Positions 45,991 through 53,448 of a DNA stretch of 64,000 bases are shown piece after piece (positions within the stretch are counted from its first letter, which is position 1; each line of letters starts with the position of its first letter). The position numbers and the translations under genes were made by a program. Under the pieces are notes generated by a model that searched no databases, was not told the origin of the DNA, and saw nothing but the letters and a program-made list of their open reading frames with translations. The stretch covers positions 1-64,000 of the forward strand of contig JAFAAN010000051.1 of the NCBI GenBank assembly GCA_023426545.1, read 5' to 3'. Source of the DNA: Pseudomonadota bacterium. GTDB taxonomy: Bacteria > Myxococcota > Myxococcia > Myxococcales > Myxococcaceae.

Positions 45991-47994
45991 ATGCGTCACT
46001 TCGCCATCCTGCTCCTGCCCCTGTTGTTCCTGGCTTGCAAAAAAGAGCCTGAGCCCAACGAGGCCGCGGTCCATGTCCAACTGGGTTACAGCGCGGCCCC
46101 CAATCAGGGCTGCATCGTCGTGGAAGCCTGGGGTGGACCGGGCGAGCCATTGACGGAAACGTTCCTCCTGTCGAGTGTGGCCAAGGAGACCGGTAAGTTC
46201 AATGTGGCCGTCTATCGGAAGGCGGACTGGAGCCGAGATGTTCGAATCAAGGTCTCTGTCCGTGAGTTGAGCTGCGACGACTCAAGTCATGTCGCGGACT
46301 CGCGGGAGAAGTCTTTCAATTTCCGGTCCGCTGGCAGGAAGGAGTGGCTCCTTCATGACCTGCAGACGATGGACGCTGATGGTGATGGCTACATCGCACG
46401 GTCGACCTTGCCTGACCGTGGTGGCACGGACTGCGATGATGGGAACGACAAGGTCAACCCTGCTGCCACCGAACTGTGTAACGGCATCGACGACAACTGT
46501 ACTGGCGGGGTGGACGAGGGGTTGCCGACCCAAGAGTGGTTCCTGGATGGGGATAGGGACGGCTATGGGAGTGGGACACCCGTTGTGAGCTGCGGCCCCC
46601 CGTCTGACCGTTATGTAGACCGCGGGGGAGATTGCAACGACTCGAATGAGAAGATGCACCCGAATGCGGTGGAGCTCTGCAACGGCGAGGATGATAACTG
46701 CGACGGTATAGAAGATGAGCCGTTCCTCGCTGGGAATCATCCCCAGCCCAAGGACGGCGCTTGCGAGGTGCGCTGCGCCGGGAAGTACGCGTGTAATGCG
46801 GACGGGACAGGCACTACGTGCATCGCGCCAGAGCCGAGACAGTACTACGAGGACGTGGACGGGGATGGTGAGGGCAACAGAGATTTCACGCCGGTTGACG
46901 TGTGTCCGGGAGCCCCAACGCCAGAGAAAATGGTGACGGACGCGTCGGATTGCGATGACCGCGATAGCAGGACGAACACCCAAGCGGCGGAAGTCTGTGA
47001 CGGCCTGGATAACAACTGCAACGGGGACACGGACGAAGATCTGACTTGTGGATCACTGAAGCTCGTGACGGATCCAGTACTTGAAGGAGGACAATGGCGG
47101 ACGGTGGCGGTGGGGCCGAGTGGCTACCCGGTATGGCTCGCGGGCCTGGGCGGCAGGCTGGCTGTGAAGAAGAGCGCAGTGGAGAAGTTCGTCAGCCATT
47201 CCGGGGACACGCCCAGCCGGTGTGGAGACAGCAACACCGATTGGCATGCGGCGTGGGTGAATCCGAACGACGGCCATGTGTTCCTGGCAGGCCATGATGG
47301 ATGGTTGGCCCAGCATGATGGAAATACATGCAGGAATCAGCTCAATGTCAACTTTGAAGGAAAAAAAGACTACTTCACCAGCATCGTTGGCTTCGAGGCC
47401 ACGCCCGTGATTTTCGCCGTGTCCTCTCATGGTTTCCTATACGAGTGGAAGTCCAGTGGTCTGCACCATACTTCTTTGGGGGCCTATTGGGGGCTTCACG
47501 GGCTCAGCGCGGATTGGATGTACGCGGTCGGCAAGACGAGCCAGAGTGGACCGGAGCTGCCTCTCGTCAATCTCCATACTCCCCCGAATCGAGATGCCCC
47601 TACGCCTCAGTCACTACAGGTCGAAGGTGGATACGTCGGGAGTCTGCGAGCGGTATGGATGGCGAAGGCCGATTTGACTTACGCAGTCGGAGATGCTGGC
47701 TTGGTGGTAAAGGGAAGCGGACAGCAGCCCACTTGGAAGCAAGTGCCCGCGCCAGTAGGTACGACACCAAATTTCTCCAGTGTCGTTACGCCCCCAGGCT
47801 CCGACGTAGCATACATCGTCGATCAAGGCAGTCCTGGCAGGCTTTATCGGTTGACGCAGCATGGTTGGGCAAAAACTCCTGCCTTCAGCCCCAGCAATCA
47901 GACTGCCGCACTCCGGGATATCGCCATGACCTCAGAGGCGGACTTCTGGATCGTCGGTGACAACGGCCACGTCTACCACTTCCCGGAGCCGTAG
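45991..47994 (+). CDS. MopE-like Cys-rich surface lipoprotein (copy 1)
   Basis: A 667-residue lipoprotein (lipobox LFLAC, Cys17). Residues about 120-350 hold repeated putative metal-binding units of the MopE type: DADGDGY, GGTDCDDGNDKVNP, ELCNGIDDNCTGGVDEG and close variants, each with Asp-rich calcium-like loops and paired Cys. The C-terminal ~310 residues form a beta-propeller-like domain with WRTVAVGPSGYPVWLAGLGG, HAAWVNPNDGHVFLAG, YAVGDAGLVVKGSG and a closing DFWIVGDNGHVYHFPEP. The ATG at 45991 is preferred to the GTG three codons before. A paralogue lies at 53445-55298. Codon use is less GC-rich than in the flanking housekeeping genes. Confidence 0.8.
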   Translation: MRHFAILLLPLLFLACKKEPEPNEAAVHVQLGYSAAPNQGCIVVEAWGGPGEPLTETFLLSSVAKETGKFNVAVYRKADWSRDVRIKVSVRELSCDDSSHVADSREKSFNFRSAGRKEWLLHDLQTMDADGDGYIARSTLPDRGGTDCDDGNDKVNPAATELCNGIDDNCTGGVDEGLPTQEWFLDGDRDGYGSGTPVVSCGPPSDRYVDRGGDCNDSNEKMHPNAVELCNGEDDNCDGIEDEPFLAGNHPQPKDGACEVRCAGKYACNADGTGTTCIAPEPRQYYEDVDGDGEGNRDFTPVDVCPGAPTPEKMVTDASDCDDRDSRTNTQAAEVCDGLDNNCNGDTDEDLTCGSLKLVTDPVLEGGQWRTVAVGPSGYPVWLAGLGGRLAVKKSAVEKFVSHSGDTPSRCGDSNTDWHAAWVNPNDGHVFLAGHDGWLAQHDGNTCRNQLNVNFEGKKDYFTSIVGFEATPVIFAVSSHGFLYEWKSSGLHHTSLGAYWGLHGLSADWMYAVGKTSQSGPELPLVNLHTPPNRDAPTPQSLQVEGGYVGSLRAVWMAKADLTYAVGDAGLVVKGSGQQPTWKQVPAPVGTTPNFSSVVTPPGSDVAYIVDQGSPGRLYRLTQHGWAKTPAFSPSNQTAALRDIAMTSEADFWIVGDNGHVYHFPEP

Positions 47995-48079
47995 CCCCTC
48001 GAACCTACGCGCCTCAATCTTCACCTGGGGTCGTCTCGCTGGTCTCTCTTCCGGCACTGCCTCACAGTTGAGAGGCAGT

Positions 48080-48330
48080 GCCTGCTGCGTGGCCCATGCC
48101 CGACGCAACGCCTCGTGGACGTCGCTGGTGCAAGTGGCAGGCAGTCGGTGGGCGGTGGAAGAGGACTTCCAGTACGCCAGGGCGAGGTGGGCTTGGCTGA
48201 CGATGAAGAGCAAGGGCCGACGGCGTGCTGTGGCCCTGCTCGAGCACGCCTTGGGGTGGCGTCGCTGGCGGCATTATCGCAGGCCATCGCCATGGTCTGC
48301 CATGACATGGCACACGGCGCTCGCCTCAAG
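48080..48330 (+). mobile_element. Decayed IS701-like transposase fragment
   Basis: Shortly after MopE copy 1, the plus strand reads LVQVAGSRWAVEEDFQYA (from 48126), then after a one-base frame change at about 48178 QGEVGLAD, and further on a tract resembling W-x-RH-x5-AMxxH. This is the order found near the C-terminus of IS701-family transposases (LVRVAGxRWxIEExFQxAKGEVGL...). Frame breaks and the lack of the N-terminal part show it is dead. No inverted repeats were found. Confidence 0.6.
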
Positions 48331-48558
48331 ACGAGCCTATATAATCAGCAGGCGCTGTCAGCCATGGGGACGGCTGTTAAAGCCAATCTCCTGGAGACTC
48401 ACTCTTTCCGCTCCAGGGTTTCCAGGAACATACCTCGCTCCGCTCTCCGGATGCGTCTCTGACATGGTGAGGGGCGCGGCATGTCGATGCTCCGCGATGC
48501 GCCAGCCCACTTCACTGGTCCCCGCACGCCCTGCGAAGCCGTCAATCCAGCTGCAGGC

Positions 48559-48587
48559 AGCCCACCTCTGGAAAACAGAGGTGGGCT
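48559..48587 (-). terminator. Hairpin after the immunity gene
   Basis: A perfect 12-base-pair stem (AGCCCACCTCTG 48559-48570 with CAGAGGTGGGCT 48576-48587) and a 5-base loop, 36 bases after the end of the small minus-strand gene. No T-run. It is placed to end the sitBAI-like transcript and may work in both directions. Confidence 0.65.
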
Positions 48588-48622
48588 CTTGAAGACGCGC
48601 ACTGATATCGCCGCACGAATCA

Positions 48623-48883
48623 CTACGCCTGCACCACTCCGAATACTGTTTTTTGAGCCGGGAGATATTCCTCTGGCGGCGCCGAGAACCCGTTCCAGAA
48701 TATCCAGAGCCGCCGGCACCTCGGACATTTCAAGAAACTGTTCATCGCAGCGTAGACAGCCTCAGCATCAACCTGACCTGAGAATTGCTCAAATCCCACG
48801 TCTGACACAAAGAGCCATTCATCGGGACAAGGTATCTGGCCGTAAGAGATCTGTTGGCCACATTTGCAATTCAAGCTCGGCAC
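48623..48883 (-). CDS. sitI: Small Cys-motif immunity protein (SitI-like)
   Basis: An 86-residue cytoplasmic protein with two Cys pairs, NCKCG near the start and KCPRCRRLW in the second half, which may bind one zinc. GTG 48883 shares its first base with the last base of the toxin gene stop (TAGTG), so it can only be made after the toxin. A small protein placed this way behind a polymorphic toxin is the standard form of an immunity protein. Some SitI proteins of Myxococcus carry Cys-pair motifs, but this one does not have a double CxxCG. Assigned by position; the fold is not recognised. Confidence 0.65.
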   Translation of the reverse strand: MPSLNCKCGQQISYGQIPCPDEWLFVSDVGFEQFSGQVDAEAVYAAMNSFLKCPRCRRLWIFWNGFSAPPEEYLPAQKTVFGVVQA

Positions 48884-50493
48884 TATTTTCCTCCCAAGAT
48901 AATCACATCCTTGATATTAGTCGCGCCTGCCCCCCGCACTCGCTCAAGCACGTTGCCAAGCTCAGCCCGTGTCACCGAAGTCGCGCCCAAATCGAGCACG
49001 ATACCTTCGGCCTGGGAGTTCTTTTTCGCAATTGCTGAGATGATGCGGTTCGCATTGGCAGTTGTCGGTGTATATACATCGTAGCGGATACCGTCGACCA
49101 AGAGGTCCGACGTGCCTCCGGCACTGCGCGTTCCCACGGGCGGTCGTAGGATAACGTTGTGCCCTGCGTCTGCCAGGGCCTGTGCGGAGCTCAGTTCACT
49201 CGGAGAATAATTTCCACCCGGGACAACCTGCAGGCTCCCACGTGCTTCGTTCGAAGCGACAGTTCCCTCAGTTGCCGACTGCCCGCTGCCTCCTGCTCCG
49301 GTAGATAGAACATAAACCCCACCCAACCCGTGACCGACGGCTGTAGCCACCTCCCCCATTGGCACCGCGACGCGCTGAATCACCATGGCGCCTTGGGCGG
49401 AGAGTTTGAGAACGGGTACCGTCGCTTCGGCACCGCCCATGACCCGCGTAAGGGTGTGCGTGACGCCATTGGCTGAACCTCTCACAATCAGCAGGGAGGT
49501 ACTCAGCTTGGCAACTACCTTCATCTGCTCGCCTGCCGTCATGTACCGGAATCGCTCCCAGTACGCGGGCGATGAAGCAATGAGAGCTGCCACTCCTGCC
49601 GGGAGGTGGCGCAGCGCCAAGATGCTGTCCGTCGGATATGTGAAGAAGTGGCCCAGTGCATGGTACAGCTCGACAAAGGCCTCCTCCGCGCCGTCCAAGG
49701 TGCGGCTGATGACGTCGGCATCGTCGTATACCTCGGTGTACGCACCCTCGGTCAGCTCTCGGAATTGAGAGTCGAGGAGGCGGAAAACGTTGCCGCGGCT
49801 GCCATAGAAACGGCCCAGCTCGAAGCTGTGGGCACGGAAGGCACCATCCTTCCATTCCACCTCTGCCACCCTCTGCTGCGTGCGCCCGTTGCGCACCCAA
49901 GCCAGGTAGCCGTCAGGTCGAAGCACGGCCACGCCCTGGAATCGCGCCACCCTACGCAGCAATTCGGCACGGGATACCTCCCCGCCCTCCAACACCTCGC
50001 GCAGCAGGTGCCCCACCGCCATGCGCGGGGGGAAGTTGCCCAGCGTAACCGGCGTCTGTACCAGCAACGCCATGAGCCGCTCAGCTTCCTCGAGGGTGAA
50101 GGGGTTGACGCGCGGGGGCAGCACGTCCACGCCCCCCAGACCCGCGAGGACCAAAAGTCTCTCGAAGGCGTCCACCTCCAACATGCCCGTCTCCACCGCG
50201 AGCACGGCCATGTCGTTCGGAGTGGCCACATACACCGCGGTGCCGGACGGCAGGCGCATGGGACGGCGCCGCGTCAGCCGCTCTGCCTCTTCCGCTGTCG
50301 TGATGGAAGGCGGTGGCGCCTCTCCCAGGGTACCTCCGGTGTTGGGCCGCACGGGCGCAGGCACGGCATGGGGCCTCGCTCGCAGCACGCCGCCATGGCT
50401 GGAGAAGGGCGTTTGCGTCGCACAGCCAGTCGTCAGTAATGCGGCCACCAGCAACAGCCCCACCAGCCGATCCCCTGGAGTTCTAGCGGCCAT
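48883..50493 (-). CDS. sitA: Polymorphic lipoprotein toxin with CdiA-type nuclease end (SitA-like)
   Basis: A 536-residue lipoprotein (lipobox LTTGC, Cys24). A Pro-rich spacer and a ~330-residue helical delivery region (AVETGMLEVDAFERLLVLAGLGGV, EAERLMALLVQTPVTLGNFPP) lead to a C-terminal ~105-residue toxin domain: YSPSELSSAQALADAGHNV, SDLLVDGIRYDVYTP, KKNSQAEGIVLDLG, KDVIILGG. This pattern matches the CdiA_C (BECR-fold) RNase toxins of contact-dependent inhibition. In Myxococcus, SitA lipoproteins of this plan pass between kin by TraA/B-dependent outer membrane exchange and kill recipients lacking SitI. Preceded by a SitB-like gene (11-base overlap) and followed by a coupled immunity gene. 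GC is lower than in neighbours. Confidence 0.75.
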   Translation of the reverse strand: MAARTPGDRLVGLLLVAALLTTGCATQTPFSSHGGVLRARPHAVPAPVRPNTGGTLGEAPPPSITTAEEAERLTRRRPMRLPSGTAVYVATPNDMAVLAVETGMLEVDAFERLLVLAGLGGVDVLPPRVNPFTLEEAERLMALLVQTPVTLGNFPPRMAVGHLLREVLEGGEVSRAELLRRVARFQGVAVLRPDGYLAWVRNGRTQQRVAEVEWKDGAFRAHSFELGRFYGSRGNVFRLLDSQFRELTEGAYTEVYDDADVISRTLDGAEEAFVELYHALGHFFTYPTDSILALRHLPAGVAALIASSPAYWERFRYMTAGEQMKVVAKLSTSLLIVRGSANGVTHTLTRVMGGAEATVPVLKLSAQGAMVIQRVAVPMGEVATAVGHGLGGVYVLSTGAGGSGQSATEGTVASNEARGSLQVVPGGNYSPSELSSAQALADAGHNVILRPPVGTRSAGGTSDLLVDGIRYDVYTPTTANANRIISAIAKKNSQAEGIVLDLGATSVTRAELGNVLERVRGAGATNIKDVIILGGK

Positions 50494-51982
50494 TGTCCAC
50501 CCCCATGCCTACCGAAGCGAATACCCCTGGGCGTAGCGGCCCCTCCGCTGTGGGGAACAACTGCGTACCGCCCTGGCCGACTGCGTACATCCGCCCTCCG
50601 AGAAAACGCCAGCGCACCTCTCCTGAGACCAGGTAGCGAGCCCCTCTCTGCCCCATTCCCACCGCCAACCCCTTCAGCCCCACCTCCAAGTTGCGATTGA
50701 GCAGTTGCACTGCCAGCCTGCCGTCCAAGTCAAAGCGCCCCCAATTGAAGGCCTCGGCACCCACGGTGAGATGCAGGTGGCGCTGCAATACTTCTCCCAG
50801 CCATATCGCATCCCACCCCACCACCGCCTCACTGTAAATTGAGTAGCCTTCCGGGAAGGGCGTCTGGGCCAGGGGCAGCCCAGAGGCGCCCACTGCCTGG
50901 AAGCGGGCCAGTTCGTAGTCCGCACCGAAGTACCCCTGCCGGAAGCCGCCATGCTGTCGCCGCGCTTCAAGCCGCAGCATCAAATCCAACGTGGGAGACA
51001 CCGCGTCCGCCCCCACGCCGGCCACCGCGCCCCACGCGCCCCCCACCCCCGGGCGTCCACCCCAACCCGCGAACACATGCGCCTCGAAACCGTAGCGCCC
51101 CTGTCGCCGGACCAACACCACCGCAGAAGCATCCATGTGCGCCAGCGTCACTTCTTCCGTATTCGCCTCGCCGCGCCCCCAGTCGCGAACTGCGGAAAAC
51201 GAGAGAGTGTATCGCCCGCGTTGCTTCGGCTGTCCGAAGAGGACGTGCTGCATATCCAAGGCAACGTCCGCGCCCATGAGGCGGGCGCCCAACACATCGG
51301 AAGAGAAGGCCTCGAGATATAGGGGGCCCAAGGTGCCGGTGAGGAGCGCACCCGCCGGGTGGTAGTCCGGGTTGGTGCGGTTGGAGTAGCGACGCACCAA
51401 GTGTCCGGACACCAAGTGGAAGCTCTCTATAGCCCCCACCCATAACGCTACTGGAGAAGAGTCCGCGCCGAGCTTCAGGGCACGCACCAACTGGCCCCAG
51501 TCCGACAGGCTGTCCCAGTCCTTCTTTCGCACGAAGCCCGCGCCATCGCCCCCGCCCCACAGCCGCAGTCGTACCGGTGCACCTGCGTTGAGGCCAAACT
51601 TCTCGACTCCGTCAATCACCAAAGTTGGTTCCAGTTGCAGAAAGCCCCCGGCGTCGCCTTCACCTCGCCTGGGAAGTAAGGCCAGCGCGGTGGCTTCCAT
51701 ACGCAGCAGGAAGCCCCAACTCGAAGTCAAAGGGAGGAGGACTGGTAACTCGTCAGGAGATGGAGGCCAACGAGGAGCGGCAGGCGCGGTGCCAGGAGGT
51801 GCATTCTGCTCAGGAGAAATACTCTTGCTTGAGGGGTGGGGGTGCTCACCCTCTCGGGCTTCAGCAACCGAAGCCTCGTCCTCTCCGCCAAGTGGGGGCT
51901 CCGCGCCTCCCTCTGTCCACCCCACGCCAGGTAGGAACAACGACAGTGTTATTACGGCAGCCCAACAGCGACTCATAGACAT
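50483..51982 (-). CDS. sitB: Exported SitB-like partner of the toxin
   Basis: A 499-residue exported protein. The signal peptide (MSMSRCWAAVITLSLFLPGVGWT) is followed by ~60 residues of Glu/Pro-rich sequence and then by many alternating hydrophobic strands with aromatic ends (LWVGAIESFHLVSGHLVRRYSNRT, YGFEAHVFAGWGGRPG, YLVSGEVRWRFLGG), suggesting an outer-membrane beta-barrel. Start ATG 51982 follows GGGAGAGG; the ATG two codons later is an alternative. Its stop overlaps the toxin start by 11 bases. In Myxococcus sitBAI operons the first gene, sitB, supports toxin activity without being essential. The call is by place and export signal rather than by recognised motif. Confidence 0.6.
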   Translation of the reverse strand: MSMSRCWAAVITLSLFLPGVGWTEGGAEPPLGGEDEASVAEAREGEHPHPSSKSISPEQNAPPGTAPAAPRWPPSPDELPVLLPLTSSWGFLLRMEATALALLPRRGEGDAGGFLQLEPTLVIDGVEKFGLNAGAPVRLRLWGGGDGAGFVRKKDWDSLSDWGQLVRALKLGADSSPVALWVGAIESFHLVSGHLVRRYSNRTNPDYHPAGALLTGTLGPLYLEAFSSDVLGARLMGADVALDMQHVLFGQPKQRGRYTLSFSAVRDWGRGEANTEEVTLAHMDASAVVLVRRQGRYGFEAHVFAGWGGRPGVGGAWGAVAGVGADAVSPTLDLMLRLEARRQHGGFRQGYFGADYELARFQAVGASGLPLAQTPFPEGYSIYSEAVVGWDAIWLGEVLQRHLHLTVGAEAFNWGRFDLDGRLAVQLLNRNLEVGLKGLAVGMGQRGARYLVSGEVRWRFLGGRMYAVGQGGTQLFPTAEGPLRPGVFASVGMGVDNGR

Positions 51983-52386
51983 GCGCCTCTCCCAGGAAAC
52001 TCCCTGCACATGCGGGAGGAGGACGAATGTTCCTTGATGCGTCCGACAAGCTCTCTGGCCATGGAGGCTGTCTCCCACCTCGCTTGGTCAAGCCGCGTTC
52101 GAGACTCTGGACTGCCGTCCATTATCGCGTGTTCCCTCAGTAACGCAGGCTCTGCCCGGCCTGAGCGCGCTACTCGTGACCGCCGATTCTCCATGTCCAT
52201 ACCGGCGCCGAAGAGCAGGTACTATGCGAGTCTCCGTGGTTCATGCACCTACCCAGATAGGCGGGTGAGAAAGTCAGCGGGGCGGGAAACTCCCCGCCCC
52301 GGCTCGTGAGAGGAGTCCTTCATCGGAGGAGGAGATGCGTGGGGCGCCCTGGCAGACGCCGATGTTAAACCAGGGATGTGCGTGCG
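51983..52386. other. Intergenic region upstream of the SitBAI-like operon
   Basis: About 400 bases with no convincing gene. It must hold the operon promoter (minus strand). A GC-rich hairpin (52279-52300) and the start of a transposase remnant lie at the far end. Frames here have no ribosome site and odd composition. Confidence 0.5.
52279..52300. terminator. GC-rich hairpin
   Basis: GGGGCGGG (52279-52286) pairs with CCCGCCCC (52293-52300) around a 6-base loop, extended by one more C-G pair. It separates the transposase remnant from the SitBAI-like operon. No T-run. Confidence 0.4.
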
Positions 52387-52605
52387 AAGGACCATTCGCT
52401 GCGCCGGGTGAAGGACATGGCGGACCTGACGTTGGCTGAGCTCTCCCCCACGTTCGACTGGATGGTCGTGCCAGTACTCCTCCGGATCAACTGCTGAAGG
52501 CTTCACGGTGGATGACCGTCTATCCCGTGCGCAGTGAGCGGTTCTTCTGCGAGTAACCGGACTACAACCTGCTGTTCAACCCAGACGTCAATGTTCTGCT
52601 AGACT
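52387..52605 (+). mobile_element. Decayed IS5/IS1182-like transposase N-terminal fragment
   Basis: The plus strand reads KDHSLRRVKDMADLTLAELSPTFDWM from 52387, and after frame breaks VRSERFFCE, a TAA, then PDYNLLFN. This is the start of DUF772-type transposases (DHPLRxI...ALxELSPxFDxMY...YSVRSERxLxEQLDYNLLFRWF). Stops and shifts show it is dead. It ends just before the ATG at 52612. Confidence 0.65.
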
Positions 52606-52611
52606 CCTGGC

Positions 52612-53448
52612 ATGCTTGATGCCAGGAGCTTGGGGAGGTGCCTACTGCTCGCTGCATGCATATGGATTGTCATTCCAGTGCATGCGGCCAGGGCGGAGGG
52701 TGAGTTCGAGCGGCACATCGCGGAGGCTGTGCGCCTCTACGATGACCTTGAGTATGAGCTGGCGCTCGAACAGCTGGAGCGCGCTCGCGGGAGCCTCAAG
52801 GGGACGCCTGACAGCGTCACACTGGCGCTGCACAAGGGCGTCATCAACGCGGACCTCGGGCGATGGCAGGTGGCTCGCGACGCGTTCCGCTCAGCGCTCC
52901 TGTTGGACCCCAGCGCGAGCCTTCCGCTGCGTGTTTCTCCCAAGGTGACACGCGAGTTCGAAGCACAGCGTGCGCAGGCGAAGGCGGAACTGGCGCGTCG
53001 CGGGAAGGATTCGCCTACGGTGGAGGAGGGCTCTGCGTCGTTGGTGGCCGCTTCCTCGGATCTACCTGCCGCGTTGGAGCCTACCGGCATGGCGACGACT
53101 CCCGACCCGATGGGGGCCCGTGCCGAGGTTGGTTCCTCGCGCGCATCCTGGATGCGTATCGGGGGGCGTCAGGTGCCGATTGCGAGCCTGGCGTTGCTGG
53201 GCGCGGGCATCGTGGCGGGCGGCACGGGTGCCGTGTTCGGCATTTCTTCCCGGAGGCAGCTCGCGGATGCGCGTGAGGCCAAGTTTCACGATCAGCTCGT
53301 GGACCATCACGGTCGAGCACAGCGCAGTGCGACCACGGCCAATGCCCTCTTCGGGACCGCGGGGATTGCGGCTGCGGGGGCCCTGGTGACCTGGCTCCTC
53401 TTGGGCGAGGTGGACGGCGCCGCAGTGCCGCAGGGAGGTGCGCGATGA
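52612..53448 (+). CDS. Exported helical/TPR-like protein paired with MopE copy 2
   Basis: A 278-residue protein of unknown function. A signal peptide (to about residue 29, HAARAEG) is followed by a TPR-like region (VRLYDDLEYELALEQLERARGSL, then ALHKGVINADLGRWQVARDAFRSALLLDPS ending near 100), a variable Ser/Pro-rich linker, and two hydrophobic segments (IASLALLGAGIVAGGTGAVFGIS and TAGIAAAGALVTWLLLG). Proteins with this order are common in myxobacteria. It overlaps the MopE copy 2 gene by 4 bases (ATGA), so the two act together, perhaps as an envelope anchor and its surface lipoprotein. MopE copy 1 lacks such a partner. Confidence 0.75.
   Translation: MLDARSLGRCLLLAACIWIVIPVHAARAEGEFERHIAEAVRLYDDLEYELALEQLERARGSLKGTPDSVTLALHKGVINADLGRWQVARDAFRSALLLDPSASLPLRVSPKVTREFEAQRAQAKAELARRGKDSPTVEEGSASLVAASSDLPAALEPTGMATTPDPMGARAEVGSSRASWMRIGGRQVPIASLALLGAGIVAGGTGAVFGISSRRQLADAREAKFHDQLVDHHGRAQRSATTANALFGTAGIAAAGALVTWLLLGEVDGAAVPQGGAR

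Noticed and set aside
48481..49038. Plus-strand frame over the immunity gene and hairpin
   Set aside because: No recognisable domain; overlaps the coupled toxin/immunity genes and a terminator-like stem.
52249..52506. Small minus-strand frame near the island edge
   Set aside because: No ribosome site, low-complexity tail, and it lies over the transposase remnant read on the other strand.
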